Under the pieces are notes generated by a model that saw nothing but the letters and a program-made list of their open reading frames with translations, searched no databases and was not told where the DNA came from. Both the position numbers and the translations under genes were made by a program. Below, piece by piece: positions 19,290 to 28,183 of a stretch of 64,000 bases of DNA (positions are counted from its first letter, which is position 1; the number at the start of each line of letters is the position of its first letter). Source of the stretch: Oscillibacter valericigenes Sjm18-20 (GTDB lineage: Bacteria; Bacillota; Clostridia; Oscillospirales; Oscillospiraceae); contig AP012044.1 of assembly GCA_000283575.1 (NCBI GenBank), positions 372,001-436,000 of the forward strand, read 5' to 3'.

Positions 19290-19897
19290 AAACGGTACCC
19301 CACTCCGCGTACGGTACGTATATACGCACCTGCTCCCAAGCGTTTTAATTTTTCACGCAGCCGATTTACGTTGACATAGAGCGTGTTCTCGTCGATATAT
19401 AAACTGCTTTGCCATAGTTTTTCAATAATTTCTTCCCGCGTACAAAGCTCCTTTTTCATAAGGCACTCCAGAATACGGGCCTCATTTTTTGCCAGTTCTT
19501 CGCTTTTCCCGCCAAACGATACCGTCATATCCGATAAGTTCAGAGTAAGGTCACGCACCGTAATCACGGTGCTCCTTTGACGTTTGAGAAGCCGGGCGAT
19601 TCTCGCAAGCAAGACCGTTGAATGATAAGGCTTTCGTATATAGTCATCCGCACCCATACCAAATCCCAAGATCTCATCTTCTGCCGAATCCCTTGCTGTC
19701 AAAAAAATGACCGGTACATCCGAATGCTGGCGCAGCTTACGGCAGACCTCAAACCCGTTTTCGCCTGGAAGATTGATATCTAAAAGCGCGAGATCGCAGG
19801 GAGATTCCTCGACAGGAAGATAACCGTTTGAACGAAGCAGAGTACGAAGCTCATTTTTGATACTTTCATCGTCTTCTATAATCAGAATTTTTTCCAT
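19286..19897 (-). CDS. BceR-type OmpR-family response regulator with a shortened receiver domain
   Basis: The start is ATG 19895-19897 (MEKILIIEDDES) after AGGAG. The receiver shows the acidic pair (EDD), the phospho-acceptor in LLDINLPG, T in FLTARD and K in RKPYHS. The C-terminal winged helix ends RTVRGVGYRL. Between GY and DLALLD only about 8 residues (LPVEESPC) remain, where OmpR receivers normally have about 25, so part of alpha1-beta2-alpha2 seems deleted in frame near 19800-19830. This could weaken kinase coupling. Confidence 0.85.
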   Translation of the reverse strand: MEKILIIEDDESIKNELRTLLRSNGYLPVEESPCDLALLDINLPGENGFEVCRKLRQHSDVPVIFLTARDSAEDEILGFGMGADDYIRKPYHSTVLLARIARLLKRQRSTVITVRDLTLNLSDMTVSFGGKSEELAKNEARILECLMKKELCTREEIIEKLWQSSLYIDENTLYVNVNRLREKLKRLGAGAYIRTVRGVGYRL

Positions 19898-20040
19898 TGC
19901 TATAAACTCCTGTACTAAATTTGGTTGGAGAGAATCATTCGTTCTACAACTTTGGTTTTTGTTTATCAATAAATTGTATTCTATGAATCACGGGTTTGGC
20001 AAACTATATTAATAATGATATTATTTCGCCATCCATTATA

Positions 20041-20121
20041 TCATAAAGAAACATGACCTTCAGGATGGTCATATTGTTTTTTGAGTTTCTTTACCTTTTC
20101 ATAGTCCCAATTTTTGTACAT
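20041..20121 (-). pseudogene. Short C-terminal gene remnant
   Basis: MYKNWDYEKVKKLKKQYDHP...GHVSL-stop reads like the tail of a soluble protein, but has no ribosome binding site. It lies in the 360-bp gap between bceR and IS30. I do not recognise it. Confidence 0.25.
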
Positions 20122-20261
20122 ATTGGAGGTATGGAGAAGTCAAGACTGGTCAAATGAAATTCTAAATACCAGTTTTACATGAAAAACTGAATTAAGCGTT
20201 GCACGACAGTTCGGAGTACAATACAGGAAGTGGTTGCCTGCCTGCACGGAGAGGAGCTGTT

Positions 20262-21578
20262 ATGGATACCAAGAAGGGCAACCAAAAACATCTCACCTAT
20301 ATGGATAGGGCGTTCATAGAACAGTCCTTGGAAGCCGACATGAACTTCCGTCAGATTGCAGAGGAACTCGAAAAAGATCCGTCGACGATTTCAAAAGAAA
20401 TCAGAAAACACCGGATTATTTCCAGCAGCAAAGGCGGGCGGGGCTTCACTGATTGCCGTTTGTCACCGACGTGTCAGAAGCAGAATATATGCTTAAAGTC
20501 AGGCTGTCACTACTATTGTGCAACCTGTAGCCGATATCGCTGTGACAAGCGATGCGGAGATTACATTCCAACTGCCTGCGACAAACTGAGCAAACCGCCG
20601 TATGTTTGTAACGGATGTGAGCGACGCCAATACTGCCGTTTGGGAAAGTATTATTACCGCGCAAAATTTGCTGATGACAGCTATATCGCCATTCTCTGCG
20701 AAAGCCGCAAGGGTATCGATATGACCCCAGAGGAGTTTGACCATCTGGATAAGCTTGTATCACCGCTCATTAAGAAGGGGCAATCGGTAAGCCATATTTT
20801 TACGAAGCACAAAGATGAGATAACCTGTTCGAAGCGAACGCTGTACAACTATCTCGGCGATGGAAAGCTCACCGCCAAAAGCATAGATCTTCCTAGGAAG
20901 ATGCGCTACAAGCCGAAGAGGAAGAATGCAAAGATCACTAGGGCCGTCCCGAACGACCGGCTTGGGCGTACGTATATAGACTTCCAGAAGTACCTAAAGG
21001 AAAATCCGGACGTGAGCGTCGTCGAGATGGATACTGTTCACGGTAAGATGGGCGGCAAGGTTATGCTGACTATGTTCTTCCGAAACAGCAGTCTAATGCT
21101 GGCTTTTCTTATGAACGGCGCGACGCGGGAGAATGTGCTGGTAGTGTTTGAATGGCTTGAAACCGCTCTTGGGACCGAGATTTTTCAAAAGACGTTTCCT
21201 GTCATACTGACAGACAACGGCGCCGAATTCCATTCTCCGGAATTCATGGAATGTACCCGACGGGGAGAGCTTCGAACGAAGATCTATTTTTGTGATCCCA
21301 ACGCATCCTGGCAAAAAGGTCAGCTTGAGCGAAATCATGAATTCATCCGCTATGTCATCCCGAAAGGGCGGAGCTTCGATCATCTGAGCCAATCTGACGT
21401 GACGCTGATGATTAACCACATAAACAGTCTGGCCAGAGACAGCCTACGCGGCATGACGCCCTATGAGGCTTCCATCTTTACTCTTGATCCAAAGGCACAT
21501 CGGAAGCTACATCTCAAGCCAGTCCCGCGAGATGATGTCATACTCAAGCCGAGCTTGTTTAAGCTAGCTAATACCTAA
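20262..21578 (+). CDS. IS30-family transposase
   Basis: The start ATG 20262 (MDTKKGNQKHLTYMDRAFIE) follows GAGGAG. An N-terminal helix-turn-helix (NFRQIAEELEKDPSTISKEIRKH) is followed by a Cys-rich insert (about residues 60-130) and the DDE core: EMDTVHGKMGG, VILTDNGAEFHSPE, and E in LERNHEFIRYVIPKG. It is about 438 residues and looks intact. I could not fix the element's ends. Confidence 0.9.
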   Translation: MDTKKGNQKHLTYMDRAFIEQSLEADMNFRQIAEELEKDPSTISKEIRKHRIISSSKGGRGFTDCRLSPTCQKQNICLKSGCHYYCATCSRYRCDKRCGDYIPTACDKLSKPPYVCNGCERRQYCRLGKYYYRAKFADDSYIAILCESRKGIDMTPEEFDHLDKLVSPLIKKGQSVSHIFTKHKDEITCSKRTLYNYLGDGKLTAKSIDLPRKMRYKPKRKNAKITRAVPNDRLGRTYIDFQKYLKENPDVSVVEMDTVHGKMGGKVMLTMFFRNSSLMLAFLMNGATRENVLVVFEWLETALGTEIFQKTFPVILTDNGAEFHSPEFMECTRRGELRTKIYFCDPNASWQKGQLERNHEFIRYVIPKGRSFDHLSQSDVTLMINHINSLARDSLRGMTPYEASIFTLDPKAHRKLHLKPVPRDDVILKPSLFKLANT

Positions 21579-21585
21579 AAATCGA

Positions 21586-21616
21586 CAAGGGACAGCGCCT
21601 TAATCGCTGCCCCTTG
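21586..21616 (+). terminator. Terminator after IS30 transposase
   Basis: CAAGGGACAGCG and CGCTGCCCCTTG pair around a 7-nt loop just after the stop codon. Confidence 0.6.
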
Positions 21617-21950
21617 TATCACACCTTGTGCAGGCTGACACCTCCATACCGCTTTTCAGGGCGACTGAAATTTAGCCTTGCACACAAAATCCCAATCGTC
21701 GGCTTTGCTGTGCTGTTTTTCACGCTCTTGCGTGAAAAATTAACTACAAAACATCTATTCAGGTTGCCCGTCGCACATTGGCAATGCTTATTATACGAGT
21801 TTTTCTTTTGCATATCAATTTTTGGCTCAAGGGTAGAAGTTGCTTCTGCACTTAACCGAGAAGTCAAGACTTGGAGGGATATCATAGAAGTGCAGAGGAC
21901 AAACACCCCAAAGGTGATAGAATCAAAGAAAGAATAAGGTGGTGTTTGCA

Positions 21951-22238
21951 ATGCGCAAATATGATAAGGAATTCAAAGAAGAAGCGGTCAAGCTGTCCGA
22001 TGAAATCGGCGTGAAGCAGGCGGCGGCACAACTGGGCATTCCGTACTACTCTCTGGCGGAGCGGCGGCAAAAGCGAAAGGCATTTGGAGACCACGCCTTC
22101 GTCGGCAGCGGCATTCGCCGCGACGCACCGCTTTCCGAGAACGAGCGCCGGCTGATGAAGGAAATCACGGAACAGCGGAAAGCCAATGAGATTCTCAAGG
22201 ATGCGCTGGGCTTTTTCGCCAAAGACCGGAAACGGTAA
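21951..22238 (+). CDS. IS3 orfA, copy 2
   Basis: A 95-residue helix-turn-helix protein identical to copy 3. It starts MRKYDKEFKEEAVKLSDEIG after AAGGTGG. Confidence 0.8.
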   Translation: MRKYDKEFKEEAVKLSDEIGVKQAAAQLGIPYYSLAERRQKRKAFGDHAFVGSGIRRDAPLSENERRLMKEITEQRKANEILKDALGFFAKDRKR

Positions 22239-22249
22239 AGCCGGAGCGG

Positions 22250-23120
22250 TTGTATGAGTACATCACGCTGCGCCGTGAGCGGTTCTGCATTCATGCCATG
22301 TGCCGGGTTGTGAAAGTCAGCGAATCCGGGTACTACCGCTCTTTGCAGTCGGCTGGCAAGCCAAAACCGTGGCAGCTGCTTCTGGTCAAAATACGAGAGA
22401 TTTATAATGAAAATCCGGACAATGACAATTATGGTGTTGGCCGAATCCTTCTGGCGCTTACGCAGCGCGGTATCGCGATAAGCCGCAGCAGCGTACGGCG
22501 GGCCATGAAGCGTGAAGGCCTGCCATCGCGCTCCTCGTCACTCCAACAGTCTGACAAAAGCAGACTTGGCTGCGCAGAAGGCGGAGAACCTGATTCACCG
22601 GGATTTTACCGCAGACACCCCTAACCGGAAGTGGCTGACAGATATCACGCAGATCCAGTGTCAGGACGGCAAGCTGTATCTGGCGGCAGTTCTGGATTGT
22701 TATAACGGAGAGATCGTCGGTCTTGCCATGGATGACAACATGAAGAAGGAGCTGTGTATCCGGGCGTTTCGGTCTGCCTGCCAGGCGCAGGGAGCCTATG
22801 GAATGACCCTGCACAGCGACCGCGGCAGCCAATTTACCAGCTCCTCATTTCAAAAGGTGCTGGCGCAATACGGCGCGGTTCAAAGCATGAGCGGCACGGG
22901 CCGCTGCTACGACAACGCCAGGATGGAGAGTTTTTTTGCTACGTTGAAGAAAGAAAAACTCTATCGAATCAGGACGGAGCAGATGCCCATGGCACAGGTT
23001 AAGAGCATCGTGTTCCGGTACATCATGACCTACTATAACCGCCGGCGAATCTACACCGCTAACCCCGGCGGCCTGCCGCCGGCCATGTATCGCCAGGCCG
23101 CCAGAGGCCTGGCCGCATAA
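22250..23120 (+). pseudogene. IS3 orfB transposase with 2-bp deletion, copy 2
   Basis: The N-terminal frame (22250 on) encodes the HTH_21-like region (YENPDNDNYGVGRILLAL). At about 22525 it loses two bases relative to copy 1 (CTGCCAT instead of CTGCTCCAT). The core then continues in another frame to 23120 with D (WLTDITQI), D (TLHSDRGSQF) and E (RMESFFATLKKE). The identical deletion in copy 3 shows it predates the duplication. A very short orfA-orfB gap suggests the usual programmed frameshift was lost. Confidence 0.85.
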
Positions 23121-23166
23121 GCCCCAGATTTTGGGTGTTCACATTCTGCACGGTTCTTGACTGCTC

Positions 23167-23297
23167 CAACGGAATAAAGAGGACTAAAGACCTCATCCTT
23201 ACTAAGTGATTGGAACGCTTCAGTTCATTGCGATGTAACGCTTTTTAGCCGTTTTTACTCCAAAAGGACGAGGTTTTTTGTTCTCTTTATTCCGTTG
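23167..23297. repeat. 131-bp MITE-like element, left copy
   Basis: Perfect 15-bp terminal inverted repeats (CAACGGAATAAAGAG) bound it, with a second nested pair (ACCTCGTCCTT/AAGGATGAGGT). It has no coding capacity. The right copy is at 61182-61312. Confidence 0.7.
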
Positions 23298-23317
23298 CCT
23301 TCACCCGCTCCTTTCCC

Positions 23318-23340
23318 CGTGTGGGTCACGGTGTGGGTCA
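23318..23340 (-). repeat. 23-bp element-end motif, copy 1
   Basis: TGACCCACACCGTGACCCAC plus ACG on the minus strand. The same 23 bp occur at 55527-55549, beside the intact integrase, and at 61139-61161. Confidence 0.7.
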
Positions 23341-23539
23341 AGGCAGTTTCTATAGTCCAAATTCTGCGCCGCAATTAAACAAAGAATAAGCTTGAAATGC
23401 AGTTTGTCGCGGCACATTTGCCTCCAGGGCGGCGCCAGCCCAACTTCCATCGGTAATCGTAAGCTTTACGCCGCTGCTCCTCTTCTTCAACTATGCCTCA
23501 CTGCGCTGGGTCGCATCTGAAAAGGCGGGGAAATAACCA

Positions 23540-24229
23540 TCATGGATGCGGCGGATTTTGAAACAAAATTTGATGTTCTTTGCAAGTGCTTTCAATAATT
23601 TTCTGGATGGTGTCTGCATCTACCGTTTCGGGATTCAGTGTGATATAGAGCGCGCACGGACCATATTCACTAAGGCTCAGCCACAAATCGTATTTTTCTG
23701 CGGCCATGGCTTCCGCAGCGTTTTGGGCATTTGAGAACACCTGCTCACATGGAAAAGTATAGAAGTCAAAGAAGCAGTAGTCTTCCGTGTCCAGGCTCTT
23801 ATATGCCCAAAAAGCAGTCGCATCAAAGCCTTCTGTTAAAATCGCCAGATTTTTTTCATCCTTTGCATAGGTAGATATGGAAGCATTTAAATTTTCCAGG
23901 AAGTGATGATACCGTACAGTGAATTGCTCCGAATGCCATCGCTGCTTTTTGGAATATTCTTTTCCAGACTGGATCTCTGTCAAAACCTGGTGAGAAACGC
24001 AGAGTTGCTCCATCACTTCCATGCTGAGCTTTACGATTCTGCGGTCATCCTCGCCTACGTTTGCACCAAATTCATATTGAATATGAGTGCATGGAACAGC
24101 TTTCTGGGCCTCGTCCGTGCATTTGACAAAGTGCATGCTACCGTCCGGCGGCCAGTCATCCGATACGGGCGTAAATTCGTGGTGCCGTGGGAAATAGTAA
24201 AGGTCCCATAAAAGTTTAATCAGTCCCAT
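23540..24229 (-). CDS. Putative immunity protein, copy 1
   Basis: A 229-residue soluble acidic protein starting MGLIKLLWDLYYFPRHHEF. ATG 24227-24229 lies 2 bp after the stop of the toxin-like gene, and its ribosome binding site (GGAGG) lies inside the end of that gene, so the two should be translationally coupled. No family is recognised from sequence. The role is inferred from the tight toxin-immunity arrangement and its co-duplication. It differs from copy 2 at about six residues: VSDD/VPDD, FGAN/FSSN, WHSE/WHPE, NLAI/NLVI, SLDT/SLAT. Confidence 0.65.
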   Translation of the reverse strand: MGLIKLLWDLYYFPRHHEFTPVSDDWPPDGSMHFVKCTDEAQKAVPCTHIQYEFGANVGEDDRRIVKLSMEVMEQLCVSHQVLTEIQSGKEYSKKQRWHSEQFTVRYHHFLENLNASISTYAKDEKNLAILTEGFDATAFWAYKSLDTEDYCFFDFYTFPCEQVFSNAQNAAEAMAAEKYDLWLSLSEYGPCALYITLNPETVDADTIQKIIESTCKEHQILFQNPPHP

Positions 24230-24231
24230 AT

Positions 24232-25517
24232 CTAATCCTCCGTACAAGTAATATCCACGATGTATCGCCCAAGCGCGTCTCCGCCCAAAGCGCCGCCGAT
24301 GCCGCCCACAATACTCAGAACCGGGATTGCAATGGGTGCGGCCGGGCCGGTTGCCGCTCCGGCCAGCGCGCCGAGTTTTGCCCCTAGCGCGGCGCCCGCC
24401 CAGCTTCCGCCGATGCCGACGGCGGTGGAAAGCGTCTTCTTGCCAAGCTTCCGGTCCGCGTCCGTTAAGTCCGCTTCAATCGTTGTCCCCAACTCCAACG
24501 CATCCAGTGCAATCCCTGCGACCAGCAGCACTCTTCCAGCAACATGAACCATCTTGCCAGCGCCTTTTAAATCTTTTAGCTTGTCGTAGGCGCTATCACT
24601 GAGCCGATAATGATTATAGTTGCTTTGTATTTGGTCGTAAAGCCAATTGCTATCCGGTCTCGGATCGAAATTAATGTGCGGATAGGTGATATCCGTTTTC
24701 ACGCCGCGCGGCCACGCTGTTTCTGTTCCTTCCGGTTTCGGATCAATCCGAATATATGGATGAGACCCTATCATAAGCGCGTCGTCTAAATTGTGAGTCT
24801 TACCATATCTTGAACGGCCAACCGTAATGCCTGTTAAATCGCTTTGTAATGGGTCAATCCAAGTCAGCGTCGGAACCGTTCCGTGTTCCAAATTGCTGAT
24901 AAATTTCTCCCACGCCGCCAGCGTTTTCTTCCCGTAAACACCGTCCTCATTGAGATGCTCGTCCACACCCAGCTGGTTGAGCTTGCTTTGCAATTCCCGG
25001 ATCTTTGCCGGGTCGCCGCCCACGAACCACGCCAGCTTCTCAATCTTACTGTTGGCCGAACCGGTGCTGATGCCGCAGCGTTCCAGCTCGCTGACAGCGG
25101 CTTTCAGATTTCTCTCCGTTTCATCCGTGATGTAATTGTTCTCCCGCTCATTGCGCTCCAAATCCCGGTCCAGTTGGTGGGCAATGGATTCCAGCGCATC
25201 CTTCAACAGACCGCTGTAGTTGGGACTGCCCCAGCGGGCACTGCACGTTGCCGGGACATCCTGACGGAAACCAACTCGCTCCATGCGATCCAGATACTCG
25301 CTGCTGCCGATGGGATACCCGCATTTTCCCCGCGTATCCGCATTGCCGTTGCTGCTTTTGTAAGAGTCCAGAACCTCCTGCAAAAAATTCTTGTCCTTTC
25401 CCTGCGCAATCTCCTCCAGAAACGCCCGTTTTTTCTCGCTGCTTCCCGCAGCGAAAGAAATGCTCCAGTCCGCAGCCTTCTGAACAAGATCCACGCATTC
25501 GCCGGCAAAGAAATCCG
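24232..25517 (-). pseudogene. Peptidoglycan-binding, glycine-zipper toxin-like protein, copy 1, 5'-truncated
   Basis: The readable part (about 420 residues) contains a helical region, a PG_binding_1-like repeat (LQSKLNQLGVDEHLNEDG, then VYGKKTLAAWEKF), a conserved linker (ITYPHINFDPRPDSNWLYDQ) and a C-terminal hydrophobic glycine-zipper segment (GGSWAGAALGAKLGALAG, IVGGIGGALGGDALG). At 25517 the homology to copy 2 ends and IS66 begins, so the first about 135 residues and the promoter are gone. A GTG at 25494 could start a shorter product. The architecture resembles exported polymorphic toxins with membrane-active tails. That function is an inference. Confidence 0.65.
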
Positions 25518-25522
25518 GCGTT

Positions 25523-26706
25523 CTCTGGTGATTACTCCAGCGCAGGTGAAAATTCGTGAAGACTGGTTCTATACCTATGTTTGCGAGAAGTGCAAGCAGG
25601 AAGGAACGGAAACGCCCGTATTAAAAACAGAAAAGACGCCGTCTGTGATACCGGGCAGCTATGCGTCCCCGGAAGCGATTGCGCACATCATGGTGCAAAA
25701 GTATGTGATGGGGTCTCCGCTGTACCGGCAGGAACAGGAGCTTAACCGTGCTGGTGTGATGCTGTCCCGGCAAACCACCATGTCCAACTGGATTCTGCGG
25801 GCGGCAGACGATTGGCTGAAGCCCATCTACGAGCAGCTCCACTGGCAGCTTGTACAGCGGCAGGTGCTCCATGCAGACGAGACTACCTTACAGGTCCTGC
25901 ATGAGGATGGCAAGAAAGCTCAATCCAAGAGCTATATGTGGCTGTATCGCTCCAGTGGTGATGCCGAGCATCCAATTATTCTGTATGAGTACAAGCCGGA
26001 CAGAAAGACTGAGAATGCAGCGGCATTCTTGGACGGCTTTTCTGGTTGGCTTCATGCAGACGGATACCAGGGCTACCACAAGCTTCCGGAGAATATCCGT
26101 GTGGTTGGATGCTGGGCACACACCAGACGAAAATTTGATGAAGCGGTGAATGCACTTCCACAGCCAGAGAGGGCTGGCTCTGCAGCACTGGAGGGGCAGC
26201 AGTATTGCACAAAGCTGTTTACCATAGAGAAGGAGCTTGCAAAACTCACGCCGGAAGAACGTTACGAGCAGCGGCTGAAACGGGAAAAGCCCGTTTTGGA
26301 CGCTTTGTGGGCGTGGTCCCAAACACGGAAGGCTCCTCCAAAATCTGTTCTTGGCAAAGCGCTGTACTATTTGCAGGAGCAGTGGCCCTATCTGATCCGT
26401 TATCTGGAGGATGCTCGGCTGGAGCTGAGCAACAACCGGGCGGAACGAAGCATTAAGCCCTTTGTGATGGACCGAAAGAACTTCCTATTCTCCAACACTC
26501 CAGGCGGCGCACAAGGAAGCGCAACCATCTTTAGTCTGATTGAGACTGCCAAGGAGAATGACCTTGATCCATTCCGTTATTTGGTGTGGGTACTAAGCCA
26601 AGCTCCTGCTTTGTCCACCGCCGATGCCGATTGGAGTGAAAGACTTACTCCGGCCTATGCTCCAGAAAGCTGCCGCAACTTACAACCGAAGAACAGCTCT
26701 ACTTAA
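25523..26706 (+). pseudogene. IS66 transposase (TnpC) fragment
   Basis: The frame reads CEKCKQEGTETPVLKTEK, then the DDE core: HADETTLQVLHEDGKKAQS, LHADGYQGYHKL, CWAHTRRKFDEA and the E in LSNNRAERSIKPFVMDRKNF. About 120 N-terminal residues are missing. The open frame continues upstream on the opposite strand of the toxin-like gene only by chance. Confidence 0.85.
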
Positions 26707-26710
26707 AATC

Positions 26711-26739
26711 CATGGGCCTGCCAAAAAAGGCAGGCCCAT
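26711..26739 (+). terminator. IS66 terminator
   Basis: ATGGGCCTGCC and GGCAGGCCCAT pair around AAAAAA, followed by TTTTAT. Confidence 0.75.
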
Positions 26740-26768
26740 TTTATATCCTCATTTGACGGTTACAGTTA

Positions 26769-26865
26769 TACGTCAAATAGAAGTAGCTTAAACAGGAGCA
26801 ACTATAAAAGGCTGAGCCACTGTTCTTAAGTTATTTCTAATTCGTATTGACTCAGTTCAACACGG
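26769..26865 (+). repeat. Element-end-like repeat, copy 2
   Basis: A diverged copy of 13636-13740, starting ACGTCAAATAGAAG and carrying CTGAGCC...GACTCAG. It begins right after the IS66 end and lies before agrB. Confidence 0.5.
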
Positions 26866-26919
26866 CCTATTTGATTTCAGGTTAGCGCAAAAAATATAGT
26901 CATGTGGGATAGCGATGAT

Positions 26920-27483
26920 TCAACGAGGATTCCACATCGTCCCTGCCATTCCCAGTACAACAGCCATGATTAACCCATATGCAAGATAAGCCGCGTACAT
27001 CGTATCAACAAAAAAGAAAACACATATCATAACGCACTCAATAGCTGCCGTGATGGCAACTTTCACTTTCATTTCCTTTCTGTGTGCCTGAATATACATC
27101 TTATTTTTATGAGGGACCGGAGCTATAACAACGGCGACAATTGCTCCCGCTATGGTGCAGAGAACTGCGGCTACAGGATGAACCGCCAAGACAGGACTGA
27201 CGGCGATGCTTGATGCGCCGATCCCCGTACCGATCAGAATGCACCAGAAGTGGGACAGGGCATGCAGCCCTCCCAGGTTGGCCCGCAACAGGGAAAAGCT
27301 GACGGCCCAGATCAATAAGGGTACAACGTGATGCGTTAAAAGCCCGATCACAAGCAAAAGGCCGTCTGAGATCAGAAGGTTTAAAAAGCACTCGGCCCCA
27401 TAGGTAAGGACCTCCTCATCATCATGATCGGCGCCGTTCTCAATGAGATACGCCGATATTTTTTTGGATAATTCAGAAATCAT
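26920..27483 (-). CDS. agrB: AgrB-type autoinducer peptide-processing protease
   Basis: This 187-residue membrane protein has about five helices. The catalytic pair characteristic of AgrB is visible as His74 and Cys81 in GGLHALSHFWC, seven residues apart as in staphylococcal AgrB (H77/C84). AgrB cuts the C-terminal tail of the AgrD propeptide and closes the thiolactone ring. The gene starts 4 bp after the agrA-like stop. No agrD follows it in the usual place. A matching propeptide is instead encoded divergently at 29710. Confidence 0.88.
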   Translation of the reverse strand: MISELSKKISAYLIENGADHDDEEVLTYGAECFLNLLISDGLLLVIGLLTHHVVPLLIWAVSFSLLRANLGGLHALSHFWCILIGTGIGASSIAVSPVLAVHPVAAVLCTIAGAIVAVVIAPVPHKNKMYIQAHRKEMKVKVAITAAIECVMICVFFFVDTMYAAYLAYGLIMAVVLGMAGTMWNPR

Positions 27484-27487
27484 ACCG

Positions 27488-28183
27488 TTACCTCATCATG
27501 TCCGCATAAGACATCAGCGCGGATCGGACGTCCTGTAAATAGGTTTGGCTGATTGGCACAATTACGCCGTTTGACAAAGCCAATTCCCGCCCTTTCAGCT
27601 TGGATACATGCTCCATATTAATGATAATTGTCCGATGGCAAAAGAGAAACCGGCTGGGAAGGTGGGAAAAGACGATTTGCAGCGATTCCCTCTGCCGGAA
27701 GTCCCCTTCCGTGGTAATAATTTGTGTATAGTGGTTCGCGCTGCAAAAATAAATAATCTTGGAATAGGCAATGCGCGTCACCGAATCATGATCGCGGAAC
27801 GTATAATGATCATCATGCAGCTTCTGCTCCACATAGTCCATGCATTTTGCAATTTTCTCGTAGGAGACGGGTTTCATGAGATAGTTCAGTGCCTGCACCT
27901 CATATCCGTCAAACACATACTCAGAAAAAGACGTTAAAAAAACAAGCTGACCATGAAAGCCCTGCTGCCGCAGCTGACGGGCCGCAGAGATCCCGTTCAT
28001 CCCATCCATCTGGATATCCATAAATACGAGGTCAAACGGATCTCCGCAGGTACTTGAAATTGCCTCGCCGCTATCGAAAAGCGCAACATCGATCAGGGCC
28101 TGATGTTCCTCGGACCATTGCCGCAGCAGATCCTGTAAAGCCTCGGCGTGGGGCGTCTCGTCTTCAACAATTGCGACCTTCAT
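27488..28183 (-). CDS. AgrA-like LytTR response regulator
   Basis: The start ATG 28181-28183 (MKVAIVEDETPHAE) overlaps the kinase stop (ATGA). The receiver has EDE, the phospho-acceptor in LVFMDIQMDGMNG, FLTSFSEY and K in LMKPVS. The C-terminal LytTR domain (YSKIIYFCSANHYTQIIT to FLFCHRTIIINMEHV) binds paired direct repeats in known members. A repeat with that spacing lies in the upstream intergenic region at 29586-29617. Confidence 0.9.
   Translation of the reverse strand: MKVAIVEDETPHAEALQDLLRQWSEEHQALIDVALFDSGEAISSTCGDPFDLVFMDIQMDGMNGISAARQLRQQGFHGQLVFLTSFSEYVFDGYEVQALNYLMKPVSYEKIAKCMDYVEQKLHDDHYTFRDHDSVTRIAYSKIIYFCSANHYTQIITTEGDFRQRESLQIVFSHLPSRFLFCHRTIIINMEHVSKLKGRELALSNGVIVPISQTYLQDVRSALMSYADMMR

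Larger units (their letters stand above)
21872..23168 (+). mobile_element. IS3-family element, copy 2 (1297 bp)
   Basis: The ends are imperfect inverted repeats (TGGAG...GTGCAGA...ACACCCC at the left, CTCCA at 23164-23168 at the right). It carries orfA and a frameshifted orfB. No target duplication is visible (ACT versus ACG next to the ends). Confidence 0.85.
21872..25517. repeat. Left copy of a 3646-bp inverted duplication
   Basis: This block matches 58962-62607 in opposite orientation. It runs from the left end of IS3 copy 2 through the 131-bp MITE-like element and immunity-like gene into the toxin-like gene. Both copies are exactly 3646 bp, so there is no net length change. Substitutions are few in the IS3 part and cluster between about 24000 and 24480. 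Confidence 0.9.
25518..26763 (+). mobile_element. IS66-family element, 5'-truncated
   Basis: The right end ...TTTGACGGTTAC fits an IS66 terminus (GTAACCGTCAAA read inward). The left part of the element (tnpA, tnpB and the start of tnpC) is missing at the junction with the toxin-like gene. Confidence 0.7.

Noticed and set aside
24883..25520. N-terminal half of a 607-residue open frame fused to the IS66 transposase
   Set aside because: The first 210 codons are antisense to the toxin-like gene. The same frame exists opposite the second toxin copy without IS66.
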